A stretch of DNA of 64,000 nt from Sulfolobus acidocaldarius SUSAZ. GTDB taxonomy: Archaea > Thermoproteota > Thermoprotei_A > Sulfolobales > Sulfolobaceae. The notes under the pieces are model-generated. The model saw nothing but the letters and a program-made list of their open reading frames with translations. It did not search any database and was not told where the DNA came from. Each line of letters opens with the position of its first letter. Position 1 is the stretch's first letter. The stretch lies in NCBI GenBank assembly GCA_000508305.1, contig CP006977.1, positions 1,458,621 to 1,522,620 on the forward strand. Direction: 5' to 3'. Made by a program: the position numbers and the translations under genes. Positions 45,450 through 54,663 of the stretch are shown here, in pieces.

Positions 45450-46357
45450 TCGTTTTAAAAATAAGTTTAGTAATAGCGTTATTAGCCTCTGCGTCTGCAC
45501 TAATATACCTGGGAGTTCTCTCTAACTCTACGGTTTATTTTCCCCAGAGAGTTGGAGTAGGTTCCTATCTAGCTGACACTAAATACCAGACAACATTTTA
45601 TATAAACAATTCTATACTTTTTAACAATAAGACTGAGATCAACACGAACAGTATGTTTAGTTCGTTGACAAAAAGTCTTGTAGTTAATGGTTACTTTGAA
45701 ACTACAGCGAACTCGTATACAGGAAATTTCACAGTAAATGAGACGATAGTTACTCCATTATGGTCTAAGCCGTTAGGGACTGTATATAGAGGAAATCTTA
45801 CCTCGCATTTCTTCTCATTCACTCCGAATTTTACTTATATAGAGAACTTATTCTACCAGATAGATAAACAGTTAAGGATTCCTATAAATTACTACTCCAT
45901 ACGTCTAAATGTAAGTGTTAATGCTGTAATCATGTACCCGTCAGGTAACGTTCCCTTAAACTTTAGGGATTCATTAACTATACAGAACGGTACGTATAAT
46001 ATCTCGGTTAATTATAATAATGATTCATTTGCATCAGGTAGTTTTTACAAGGAGATTTCAGTTGAGGAAAAAACGGGCTATAATTACTCGTATTTTTATG
46101 GTGCAGCATTTCTGGTAATTATTGCTCTTTCAATATTGTTTATTAGGTTATCATTAAATATACAGAATGTAATAAATAAGAACTCAATTAGTGGTTCAAA
46201 ACCACCCATGAATGTTTCAGTGATAGAGGTGAACAAGGCTGAAGATTTCTTGAAACTTATTAAACAGTATAACGAGAAGGCTGTAAAATTCGATAATGAT
46301 TACTATATAACTCATGATAACATAGTATATCTTTACCATGGAGAAAGTAAAGTATAA
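45437..46357 (+). CDS. DUF5305-like membrane protein with apparent AUU start
   Basis: The ATG at 45653 would cut off an obvious membrane anchor. The same frame is open back to a TAG near 45350 and contains no ATG, GTG or TTG before 45653. An ATT at 45437, 10 nt after AAGGAG (45421-45426), gives KLIIVLKISLVIALLASASA as anchor and a product of about 306 residues. A large extracytoplasmic domain (SNSTVYFPQRVG, many sequons), a second helix (about 222-244) and a cytoplasmic tail follow. The layout recalls DUF5305 proteins, which I remember as neighbours of SipW-like peptidases in archaea. Probable membrane partner of the filament system. Confidence 0.68.
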   Translation: MKLIIVLKISLVIALLASASALIYLGVLSNSTVYFPQRVGVGSYLADTKYQTTFYINNSILFNNKTEINTNSMFSSLTKSLVVNGYFETTANSYTGNFTVNETIVTPLWSKPLGTVYRGNLTSHFFSFTPNFTYIENLFYQIDKQLRIPINYYSIRLNVSVNAVIMYPSGNVPLNFRDSLTIQNGTYNISVNYNNDSFASGSFYKEISVEEKTGYNYSYFYGAAFLVIIALSILFIRLSLNIQNVINKNSISGSKPPMNVSVIEVNKAEDFLKLIKQYNEKAVKFDNDYYITHDNIVYLYHGESKV

Positions 46358-46562
46358 ATCAAGAGAAAAATTTTTTCTAAATTCTTTTATATTCTATTTG
46401 AATTTAAATCTTTTTCAATCTAACTGTCACAAAAATGAGATAGTATATAAACTATATAATTAGTTAATTAATAGATTGGAGAATCATGTGTCACTAAATT
46501 AAATGTTATACAAAACTTTATTATGGTAGACGACGAGACTATAGGGACAAAGAGATGTCGGT

Positions 46563-46883
46563 ATGCGGAAAAAGAAAAGGAGTTCAATTCAAATAGTTAT
46601 CAGCATATTAGAAGGGTGTAGATCTGGTGTCAGGAAGACAAAGTTGTTGTATGTTACTAATCTGAGTTCTCGTCCATTTTACAAATATATGAAGGTACTG
46701 GAGGAGAGTGGTCTTATCTATTTTGAACCAAGTACCAGAGAGTACATCTTAGCTCCAAAAGGGAGAAACGTGTTAGAAAAATCGAAAAGATACCTAGACT
46801 TGCTAGAACAGTTAGATAAGATTAAACCAGATATTGTTGACCTCTTAGATAGAGTTAAGGAAGATAGAAGTAAGGGGAAATAA
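46563..46883 (+). CDS. Winged-helix regulator, paralogue of the one at 42344
   Basis: This is a 106-residue HTH_45-like winged helix (VRKTKLLYVTNLSSRPFYKY as the helix-turn-helix) with a C-terminal coiled-coil helix (YLDLLEQLDKI) that would dimerise it. Its similarity to the 42344 product, and the way the pair flanks the filament-like operon, point to a local regulatory duo. The next gene starts 6 nt after its stop, so the two form an operon. Confidence 0.8.
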   Translation: MRKKKRSSIQIVISILEGCRSGVRKTKLLYVTNLSSRPFYKYMKVLEESGLIYFEPSTREYILAPKGRNVLEKSKRYLDLLEQLDKIKPDIVDLLDRVKEDRSKGK

Positions 46884-46889
46884 ATAGAG

Positions 46890-47453
46890 ATGATTACTTT
46901 TCAGATAACTGTAGTATTAATTGTATCCTATATGTTAGCGTTATTGTCATATTACTTCTTTAGGCTCTCAATGAAAAAATATATGAATGAAATAGAGAAG
47001 AAAGAAAGTGAAGCGATGATAAAAAGAACTTTAGATTTTCTAATATCCTTGTCTAAACTAATGAGCAATAGTGAGGTTAACAACCTATTGGAGGAGATTT
47101 TAACTTATATAACTAGTCTAAAGGGAAGACAGTGGAAAGAAATATATGAGACCACTATAAAAAGATTGGATCCTATAAAAAGGGAATTAGACGATACAAG
47201 GCAAAAGGTCAACAACATTATAGAGATAGAGAATGCCTCAAAAAGGGCGAAATTGTGTTATACAGCTCTTAATTATTCTATGATTACTTTGATCTTAACA
47301 TTCACAATTTCCATTGTGTTCTACTTAGTCTTTATGAATTACATATATTCTCTCGTATTGCTGGAAATTCTTGAAACAATTATAATATTCTTAGAGATAT
47401 TCTACCTTTACAAGATGTATAAAAAAATAGATATAAATATGTTTATTGAATAG
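46890..47453 (+). CDS. Membrane protein with cytoplasmic coiled coil
   Basis: This is a 187-residue protein. An N-terminal helix (3-25) is followed by a long charged helical region (about 30-125) with coiled-coil character, then two closely packed membrane helices (about 128-150 and 153-175). It is co-transcribed with the winged-helix gene. The shape fits a signalling or scaffold protein. No catalytic motif. I do not recognise the family. Confidence 0.65.
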   Translation: MITFQITVVLIVSYMLALLSYYFFRLSMKKYMNEIEKKESEAMIKRTLDFLISLSKLMSNSEVNNLLEEILTYITSLKGRQWKEIYETTIKRLDPIKRELDDTRQKVNNIIEIENASKRAKLCYTALNYSMITLILTFTISIVFYLVFMNYIYSLVLLEILETIIIFLEIFYLYKMYKKIDINMFIE

Positions 47454-47575
47454 AGCATCTTTCAACAAAATTACTTTTAAACCCTAACAAATATTTTTGA
47501 AGACATACTAGAACTCAATTACGTTGAGAATAACTTTAAATATTTTTAGGGTATCCCAAATAATAGGAGTAAAAA

Positions 47576-48457
47576 ATGTTAAGCCTAAGTACGTTGTTAA
47601 ACCCACCAGATAATCTTTCCGTTGGAGAAATAATACTCATATCATTGATACTAGGTATGCTACATGGTATCACGCCAGATGAACATACATGGCCTATAAC
47701 CTTTAGTTACGCTATAGGTAAATACAGCACTAAGGGAGGAATGAAGGCAGGTTTTCTCTTCTCATTAGGCTTTACGATTCAGAGGGCATTTTTAACTACT
47801 ATAGGATTCCTAGGGTTAGCAGCAATATATAATCAATACAATTTAGACGGTCCAGTATATGCCATTGTGGGGATTGTTATGGCTATAGCAGGTTCATATA
47901 TATTGAAGGGAAAATATTTACACTTACCCATTGACGCTCTATTTAGCAGTAAGCAACACACTGAAGAAGTAGGGAAAGTAAATGATGTACCACTTAAGAT
48001 GACAATTGTGCACGGTTTAATTGCGGGCTTCGGATTCGGCGCATATGCAACTATAATCACCTTTGTACTAGCTCCACAGCTGCCTTCAGTAATCTATGCT
48101 CCATTACCCGGCATGTTCTTTGGTATAGGTACAATGATGATGCAGATAATATTTGGTATGATATTCGGTAGTATATTACGAGTAAGGAAAATGACTAAAG
48201 AGCAGATAACATTTATTGCTAGGAAAAGTGCCGGAAGAGTCCTGTATTATGGTGGCCTAGTATTTCTTATAGTCGGTCTCCTAATAATTGCTTTACCTGC
48301 TATTGATAATTTTGCTATATCCACAGGCAATCCGATACCTAACCTTGATGCGATAAATATAGGATTTTTACTAGTGATGTCCGTTGTGGGAGTAATAGGA
48401 ATTAGTAGTATCCTGTATGGGTTCAAAGAAGCTAAGAGATTAACTAAACATATGTAA
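47576..48457 (+). CDS. NiCoT/NicO-like membrane transporter
   Basis: This is a 293-residue protein with seven or eight helices. The second helix holds HGITPDEHTWP (H30, D35, E36, H37), which resembles the HX4DH metal signature of nickel/cobalt transporters. A second histidine segment (TIVHGLIAGFGFGAYAT) matches the later NicO-type motif. It should move Ni, Co or a similar metal, or it may be a related sulfite/urease-accessory (UreH-like) exporter. A TATA-like TTTAAATA lies about 35 nt upstream. Monocistronic. Confidence 0.7.
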   Translation: MLSLSTLLNPPDNLSVGEIILISLILGMLHGITPDEHTWPITFSYAIGKYSTKGGMKAGFLFSLGFTIQRAFLTTIGFLGLAAIYNQYNLDGPVYAIVGIVMAIAGSYILKGKYLHLPIDALFSSKQHTEEVGKVNDVPLKMTIVHGLIAGFGFGAYATIITFVLAPQLPSVIYAPLPGMFFGIGTMMMQIIFGMIFGSILRVRKMTKEQITFIARKSAGRVLYYGGLVFLIVGLLIIALPAIDNFAISTGNPIPNLDAINIGFLLVMSVVGVIGISSILYGFKEAKRLTKHM

Positions 48458-48629
48458 ATGATATGACGTAGAAAATATAACCATAATACAAGTTAACTAT
48501 TTTTTAATTATAACGATCAATTTTTGTGGAAAAGTATTCAGTATAATTGAAAATATGAAGGTTCAGCGATATTTTTGCAAAAAATTTCGTGGAAAAGTTT
48601 AATTGTATAAATTGTCCATTCATTAATTA

Positions 48630-49559
48630 ATGATAGAAGTATTTAATATATCGAAATCATTCAGGTTTAAGGGCAGAATAATTAACGCCTTGGACAACGT
48701 GAGTTTTAAAATCGAGAATAAAAGTATCGGAGCATTAGTAGGACCTAATGGGGCTGGTAAGACTACCCTAATTAAGATACTTTCTACCCTTATAATACCT
48801 TCCAGTGGAGATGCATTAGTAAATGGATATAGTGTAGTAAAGGAGGAGAAAAAAGTCAGGGAATCTATTGGCTTAATGACTGTCAGCGAAAGGCTCTTCT
48901 ATTATAGGCTGACCGCTCTAGAGAACTTGATCTTTTTCGCTAGCTTACAAAACCTATCATTATCAGATGCCAGACGAAGGGCAATTGAGATGTTGGAGCT
49001 AGTTGGTCTTTCTGAGTGGGCTAACTTACCTTATATGAAATTTAGTACAGGAATGCAGAGAAAATTGGCTCTAGCTAGAGCTTTGATAACCGACCCTCCT
49101 GTATTGTTACTTGACGAACCCACATTAGGGCTTGACCCGTTATCGGCTAGAATGTTTAGAGACCTAGTGAGAAGGATAGGCAAAGAAAAGACAATACTCC
49201 TAACCTCTCATTATATGAAAGATATAGAGGAACTCTCTGAAAAGACGGTACTTCTAAAGAAGGGCAGAGTGTTGGTAGAGGGAGATAGGGAATCATTAAA
49301 GAGTTATATAGGAAAGGTTTGTGAGGTTGAGGTAAACGAATATCCCTCCTCTTTAGGTAAATACATTGTAGAGACCGGAAGTAATTACTACATTTTAAGG
49401 GTACCGGAGAGGGAATTGGAGGAATTAAGGGACTACAGAGTGATTAAGGAGGAAGAACCTTCATTAGAGGACGTGTATGTCTATTTAATAGGTGATGTGG
49501 AGGACTCGGCTAGGTTTGAGGCTGTCAAGAGAGGTGGGAGGTGGAGAGGTTGGGAATAA
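48630..49559 (+). CDS. ABC transporter ATP-binding protein (ABC-2 exporter type)
   Basis: This is a 309-residue ATPase. Walker A is GPNGAGKTT (about 39-47), the signature region is [15 protein letters not shown], and Walker B is [13 protein letters not shown], followed by the H-loop LLTSHY. It has the DrrA/CcmA-like C-terminal domain typical of drug, lipid or polysaccharide exporters. Its end overlaps the permease gene by 19 nt. The pair is likely a complete exporter of unknown cargo. Confidence 0.9.
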   Translation: MIEVFNISKSFRFKGRIINALDNVSFKIENKSIGALVGPNGAGKTTLIKILSTLIIPSSGDALVNGYSVVKEEKKVRESIGLMTVSERLFYYRLTALENLIFFASLQNLSLSDARRRAIEMLELVGLSEWANLPYMKFSTGMQRKLALARALITDPPVLLLDEPTLGLDPLSARMFRDLVRRIGKEKTILLTSHYMKDIEELSEKTVLLKKGRVLVEGDRESLKSYIGKVCEVEVNEYPSSLGKYIVETGSNYYILRVPERELEELRDYRVIKEEEPSLEDVYVYLIGDVEDSARFEAVKRGGRWRGWE

Positions 49560-50353
49560 GTGGAAAAATATACTCTTTCCTATACTTGAGAGGTTTTAAG
49601 GTTTGGGTATCTTATAGGACTCAGACAATCTTGACAGTCTTAGGGTGGGTTCTGCCAGTCTTCACGTATTACTTCGTTGGTACGTCCTTAGGAAACACTT
49701 TGGTTACTGAAATTGGGGTCAAGAACTATGTAGCCTTCTTCACCGTAGGATTGGCTTTCCAAGGTTATGTATCATCTGTTATATCTACCATAAGCCAAAG
49801 ACTTAGAAACGAACAGTTATATGGAACAATTGAGTATTACGTGATATCAAGGACAGGTACCTTAGGTTTTTTGCTCTACTCAGCGTTATGGGGATTACTT
49901 TTGAATACTGTGAATTCTGTGGTCATTTTAGCAATAGGATATGTCTTGGGAGCAAACTACCATATAAACATCATAAGCACAATCATCATTCTATTTCTAC
50001 TAATAGTTTCAACACTTGGGATAGGGATGATAGCTGGGGCAGTGACAATGATAACAAAACAAGGAAATCCAATATCGTTGTTCTTTAACACATTTACCAA
50101 TCTGCTAGGTGGAACTGTTTTCCCTGTAACAGCACTACCAATCGTGGTCAGGTACATCAGTTATGGTATACCTCTTACGTGGGCTCTGGAGGGATTAAGA
50201 GGTAGCATGTTGCAGAATACACCAGTAACTAATATGCTGAACGTTGTAGAGATACTTCTCATATTTGACATCATCGTTATTCCATTAGGTGTCTTGTCCT
50301 ATAATTATGCTTTTAGGAAGGCTAGGGAAAAAGGGAGTTTAAGTGAGTATTAG
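49541..50353 (+). CDS. ABC-2 type permease
   Basis: This is a 270-residue membrane protein with six helices in the ABC-2 pattern and an elbow-helix N-terminus ([16 protein letters not shown]). The amphipathic segment [20 protein letters not shown] near residue 200 is typical of DrrB/polysaccharide export permeases. It is coupled to the ATPase by a 19-nt overlap. Cargo may be a drug, lipid or envelope compound. Confidence 0.87.
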   Translation: MERLGISGKIYSFLYLRGFKVWVSYRTQTILTVLGWVLPVFTYYFVGTSLGNTLVTEIGVKNYVAFFTVGLAFQGYVSSVISTISQRLRNEQLYGTIEYYVISRTGTLGFLLYSALWGLLLNTVNSVVILAIGYVLGANYHINIISTIIILFLLIVSTLGIGMIAGAVTMITKQGNPISLFFNTFTNLLGGTVFPVTALPIVVRYISYGIPLTWALEGLRGSMLQNTPVTNMLNVVEILLIFDIIVIPLGVLSYNYAFRKAREKGSLSEY

Positions 50354-50437
50354 ATCTAGTGATTTAAATTTCATCAAAGAGTGACGACGAAAAAGATAGA
50401 AGAGTAGATAAAAAATATACAGACTTATTTCAAAAGC

Positions 50438-50830
50438 TTAGGAGGACTGTATGATATCGTCTAATCTCTTAAGTAACTCATTTTCCACATGCGAATTCCA
50501 TAACATTTCAGGAACATCGACCGCTAGGAAAAGCTCCGAGAGAAGTAATGTCTCTATTGCAGTAACTGCTAAATTCTGTATCCATTTACCAACTCCAACT
50601 GTCACCTTCATACCCTCGGGTACTTTTTCCATTACAAAAGTTAAAGCACGGTCTGCTGCAACAATGTCCCTGAGTATTCCTCCCTTTTGAGCTTGAATTA
50701 CGACCTTATTTCCCTCAACTCTTGATTGGACTTTCCATTTATCAGATTTGAGATAATCTGAAAACTTGGTAGCTACTTTTTGGATATCGGTATTTCCCTT
50801 ATAAACTTTCTCCTTCTTAAATAATCCCAT
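50438..50830 (-). CDS. Conserved hypothetical protein
   Basis: This is a 130-residue soluble protein starting MGLFKKEKVYKG. The sequence mixes beta strands (KWKVQSRVEGNKVVIQAQK) with an amphipathic segment (LAVTAIETLLLSELFLAVD) that could lie on the membrane. I do not recognise the family. It is convergent with the ABC permease and lies on the same strand as, and downstream of, the polyferredoxin gene. Function unknown. Confidence 0.7.
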   Translation of the reverse strand: MGLFKKEKVYKGNTDIQKVATKFSDYLKSDKWKVQSRVEGNKVVIQAQKGGILRDIVAADRALTFVMEKVPEGMKVTVGVGKWIQNLAVTAIETLLLSELFLAVDVPEMLWNSHVENELLKRLDDIIQSS

Positions 50831-50898
50831 GTTTATCTACTTATATTTGACCGTATATATTAAAAAACTTTTCCAAATAAGAAAAAAATGTGTAAAGG

Positions 50899-52824
50899 CT
50901 ATATCTTATTCCCTTTAATTTTCTCTTTAAGCCAGCTCCTCACATCATAAAACACTATATTATCATATGGACATGCCTCAGCGCAATCTCCTACACCTAT
51001 ACAACGTGAGGACTTGAACTCTCCCCTTTTAATAAAGTTACCAGGTAAGTCAGTGTTTCCAACAGGACATGCATAACTGCAAGCTTTTGTCTCACATTTT
51101 ACACAAAGTTCTGGATCCTTCACCTTAAGCCTAAATAGTCCAAGACCACCAAAGAACTGATTAAAAGTACCCCATGAGCACCAACCCTGGGTTACACATG
51201 CGTAGTTACCTGAGAAGGGAATGGATATAAAGACCACATACCATAGGAAGTTAAAGTAGAACGAATATAGGAACATTGTCGGATCATTTCCAAAAATAGT
51301 TATGTTCAGTATGCCTTTTTGATCAAAATAAGAAATCACAGCAAAGGCTAAAAGGGAAGACCATATTGTTATGGCAATGACCTTATACCATGGTCTCAAC
51401 TTACTTGATAGCGTTTTCCTAGCAAGACTGGAAGTCCTATTATAAACCTTAAGAGAATTGTAGAATGTACCTTGGTACATTGTAGGGGCAGTGCAAGTCA
51501 CTGAACATATCTGTCTTGATCCAAAGAGAAATGATAGAACAGCGGAAAGCACATAAGTCCCCACAATTCCTGAGAGCAGGTAGTCTGTTGATACAGGTCC
51601 TAAAGTACCCAACCCCATGCTCCACATATAGGGTATGTAAGGGATTTTTGAGGCTAATGGGGAAAATGATGGAATATATACAGCATAGATGGCAAAGGCT
51701 GAAACCATCAGAGCTAATCTGATTTTATTCTCTCTCAACCTAACCTCTTTAATTCTGAATATAGCTAGTGTTCCCATCTCTAAACCCATCATGATAAGAA
51801 ACCAAACAGAACCAGTTACGGAACCAAATACGGAGAGAAAGTCAAATAATGCACCAGCACCAAAATACGATAAAGGATTTACAAAACCTAGTGATAAAGA
51901 ACTTATAAAGCCCTCTACCCCTGGAGAGAAGTAACCACTGGCAAAGTCTAATACCGCTCCCATAAACCACTCCATTATGAAGGTTATTAGAATGAATGCG
52001 AAGGTCCACCTTGAATCTCTCAAATAGTTACCCTTAATGGAGCTTGGTCCCTGTATAGCCCTGTAGATAAACCAAGTCATTCCAAGGATCATAGACACAT
52101 CGTAAAGGTACCAAGAGCTTGTCATGTAATAGGTGAATATTCCAGCCATCATCAAAGTGAATATAAGCATTAACTCAAGTGATGTAAACGTCTCTTGAGT
52201 TTTCTTTAATCTGTTTCGATACAGGGTGTCGTATATTATAATTGTGGCAACGATCATGAGAAGTGAACTAAGCCATATTGAGAAGGTTGGTAAGATTACA
52301 GGAGAGACCACCATGATGGGGAGTGTTATAAGCAAGTAATTTCTTATCTGTCGAGTTAAACCATTAAATGAATAAATTAGTGTGAAAGCCATTTCTGCCA
52401 GCATTACTGCGTAAAACCAATAGTTTTCTGTCCCTATTAACGGATTACCTATGCTCTTGGTTAAAATTGAGTAAAAACTCTCTCCCATGAGTGCCTCAGA
52501 TATAGTCATTAAAAAGGAAAAGAGTATGACAGTATACCACTTCCTACTCTCCATTTTGCGTCTACTGGCTCCAAGAAGTAATATGCTCAGTAGACCCACA
52601 ATCATGTAAGCTGTGTTAACCGCTAAGGCTAAGATTTCTGTGGTTAGTCTGGTATTAGACAAAGCAATAGATAAGGAAATAAACATTATGAGCATACTCC
52701 CGCTTAGGTAAAGTACAAGAAGGAATCCTATTCCGTTTATACCCTTTTTTACGAGATATATAAGGTAGATTGACACTGCAGTCATAACTGATGCGATGAT
52801 CACAAAAATTGGTAGTAAGTCCAT
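50899..52824 (-). CDS. Multi-pass membrane protein with C-terminal ferredoxin domain (NapH-like)
   Basis: This is a 641-residue protein with about 13 membrane helices. The C-terminal cytoplasmic part carries two [4Fe-4S] motifs: CVKCETKACSYACPVG and CIGVGDCAEACPYDN. Cysteine pairs in membrane loops (SRQICSVTCTAP and NYACVTQGWCSW) resemble those of the NapH/CcoG polyferredoxins. It probably moves electrons between the quinone pool and a cytoplasmic partner. The N-terminal half is an unrecognised membrane domain, so this may be a fusion. A TATA-like AATTTATAAAC is about 30 nt upstream. Monocistronic. Partner unknown. Confidence 0.75.
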   Translation of the reverse strand: MDLLPIFVIIASVMTAVSIYLIYLVKKGINGIGFLLVLYLSGSMLIMFISLSIALSNTRLTTEILALAVNTAYMIVGLLSILLLGASRRKMESRKWYTVILFSFLMTISEALMGESFYSILTKSIGNPLIGTENYWFYAVMLAEMAFTLIYSFNGLTRQIRNYLLITLPIMVVSPVILPTFSIWLSSLLMIVATIIIYDTLYRNRLKKTQETFTSLELMLIFTLMMAGIFTYYMTSSWYLYDVSMILGMTWFIYRAIQGPSSIKGNYLRDSRWTFAFILITFIMEWFMGAVLDFASGYFSPGVEGFISSLSLGFVNPLSYFGAGALFDFLSVFGSVTGSVWFLIMMGLEMGTLAIFRIKEVRLRENKIRLALMVSAFAIYAVYIPSFSPLASKIPYIPYMWSMGLGTLGPVSTDYLLSGIVGTYVLSAVLSFLFGSRQICSVTCTAPTMYQGTFYNSLKVYNRTSSLARKTLSSKLRPWYKVIAITIWSSLLAFAVISYFDQKGILNITIFGNDPTMFLYSFYFNFLWYVVFISIPFSGNYACVTQGWCSWGTFNQFFGGLGLFRLKVKDPELCVKCETKACSYACPVGNTDLPGNFIKRGEFKSSRCIGVGDCAEACPYDNIVFYDVRSWLKEKIKGNKI

Positions 52825-53028
52825 AGTTGCCTAATTAACTATTAGTTCGAAAGTTTATAAATTTTAATCCTATCGAGTTAATGAAAAATATAAAATTCTA
52901 ATCAGTTTGAAGTAATAATAATACTATAGTTCATATAATTTGAGTTTCATTATGTGCCACAGGTTTTATTCACATATCGTATAAAAATATAGAAAGCTTT
53001 TTTATCTTGAATAGATAGATTAACCCTC

Positions 53029-53739
53029 ATGCCACAATATCAAATACTAGGTGACGATCTGCAATATTTGAAAGTTGAACTAGCACAAGGAGAAGGCTTT
53101 TATGCAGATGCTGGTCATATGATAATGAAAAGCTCTACGGTGAATTTGCAGACGAAAATGAGAGGGGGTATCCTCAGTGGAATAAAGAGAGCATTGACAG
53201 GAGGTTCATTTTTTGTAACTGAGTTTTATGGACCAGGAGAAGTTATGTTATCTGGAATATTTCCAGGTAAAATAGTTCCAGTTCAGATTCAAGGTTCAAT
53301 ACTGGCGGAAGCCCATTCCTTCTTAGGAGCAGAGAATACAGTTGAATATGATGCAACTATGGCTAAATTAACCACTGGTATATTAGGTGGTGAGGGGTTA
53401 TTCCTTGCTAGGTTTAAAGGATATGGTAACATTTTCCTCCACGCATACGGAGGATTATATGTGAAAGATCTCGCTCCAGGGGAGACCATCCAGGTTGAGG
53501 CGTCTCATCTGATGGCATTCCAAGAGGGAATGAATTACTCGGTACAACTGGTTGGAGGTCTTAGATCAATATTCTTTTCTCATGAGGGATTATTCTTTGT
53601 CACAATTACAGGACCAGGTAGAGTGTGGTTACATACATTAACGGTAGAGCAACTAGCTCATGCCTTAAGACCATATTTACCCGCTGGTCAACAGGGAGGA
53701 ATCAATATTGGTGGAGGAGGAGTAAACGTTAATTTCTGA
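53029..53739 (+). CDS. AIM24/TIGR00266 family protein
   Basis: This is a 236-residue beta-rich protein of the AIM24 (TIGR00266) family. The repeat-like segments FYADAGHMIMKSS, GGSFFVTEFYGPGEVML and EGLFLARFKGYGNIFLHA, and a glycine-rich tail (GGINIGGGGVNVNF), are typical. The family forms tubby-like folds in bacteria, archaea and mitochondria, and its molecular role is unclear. A TATA box (CTTTTTTATC) lies 27 nt upstream of the ATG. Monocistronic. Confidence 0.87.
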   Translation: MPQYQILGDDLQYLKVELAQGEGFYADAGHMIMKSSTVNLQTKMRGGILSGIKRALTGGSFFVTEFYGPGEVMLSGIFPGKIVPVQIQGSILAEAHSFLGAENTVEYDATMAKLTTGILGGEGLFLARFKGYGNIFLHAYGGLYVKDLAPGETIQVEASHLMAFQEGMNYSVQLVGGLRSIFFSHEGLFFVTITGPGRVWLHTLTVEQLAHALRPYLPAGQQGGINIGGGGVNVNF

Positions 53740-54040
53740 TGATACTAGATCTACACTTGTTGAAAGTCTTAAGGCTAGAGATTTTATCATAAAATCTTTG
53801 CTTCTTTTCATATCATTGCAATTTTGGGTGAGATTTGAACCTATTAATGATAATATGCTGAGTTGGCGCAATATATAAAATATTATGTCTCTCTAAAGAC
53901 ACATATTGTTTTTCTCCAATATAAGCTAACTTAATCCATTAAATCTATTCCTTACTAGAATTATTGTGTCATTTCAGAACACGCATTAATTCTAAAAAAT
54001 TAGACGTAAAAAATTTTTATCTTACGGTGAAACAAAATTA
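53740..54040. other. Intergenic, no gene seen
   Basis: About 300 nt between convergent genes. A stretch near 53824-53866 with GTGAGA, TGATAA and CTGA loosely recalls box C/D sRNAs, but the fit is too weak to call. Confidence 0.4.
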
Positions 54041-54379
54041 TTATACACCAGCTACTTCTCTTAGTGTTTTGAATATTTCATTGAAATCTGCTTCCACAAG
54101 CTTTACAAACACTCCGTAATTCCCCATCACACATACTGCATACTCCCCTGCAGCTACAGCCCATCCTAAAAAAGGAGTCCACTTCATTCCAGATATTTTA
54201 CTGAAGGACTCAGCTTCTACTGTCCCCATTAACGTATTTGCAGCTACCATTTTAGCCACCATTTCCGCTAGTTCCTTAGGTAACTGTCCTTCATACTCAA
54301 TTAATTTTCCATCATTAGCATAATGACCTGCTACTAATGCACCCTTTAGTCGCATTAACTTATGTAACTTCTCATTCAT
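54041..54379 (-). CDS. DUF2173 (roadblock-like) protein
   Basis: This is a 112-residue protein of the DUF2173 type. It opens with LMRLKGALVAGHYANDGKLI, and the KWTPFLGWAVAAGEYAVCVMGN segment is the core. The fold is predicted to be roadblock/longin-like. Related proteins occur near sulfur-metabolism and signalling genes in archaea, but function is unknown. Monocistronic. Confidence 0.7.
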   Translation of the reverse strand: MNEKLHKLMRLKGALVAGHYANDGKLIEYEGQLPKELAEMVAKMVAANTLMGTVEAESFSKISGMKWTPFLGWAVAAGEYAVCVMGNYGVFVKLVEADFNEIFKTLREVAGV

Positions 54380-54663
54380 TTATTTTCCCAGTGTAAATTG
54401 AACTTTCTTGCTTATAAATTATATTAATAAAAAATACAAATATTTGTTTAAATATTATCATGAATCTATCAACAAATTTCACAATGTTTATAGGTTATAA
54501 AGTTAATATAGTCGTTTAATATGTAGAAAAATTTTATAAAACGCTTATATTAATGCTTCCACATCGAATAAATTTTAGACCAAAGTTCTCATAGATGCTC
54601 TAATTAATCTAATATTTTCTAACTGAATAAAAAATAAATCCTTTAAATACAAATGATGTATCC

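Noticed and set aside
53820-53870. Possible box C/D sRNA
   Set aside because: Only loose matches to box C and D, no clear internal boxes and no guide target that I could identify.
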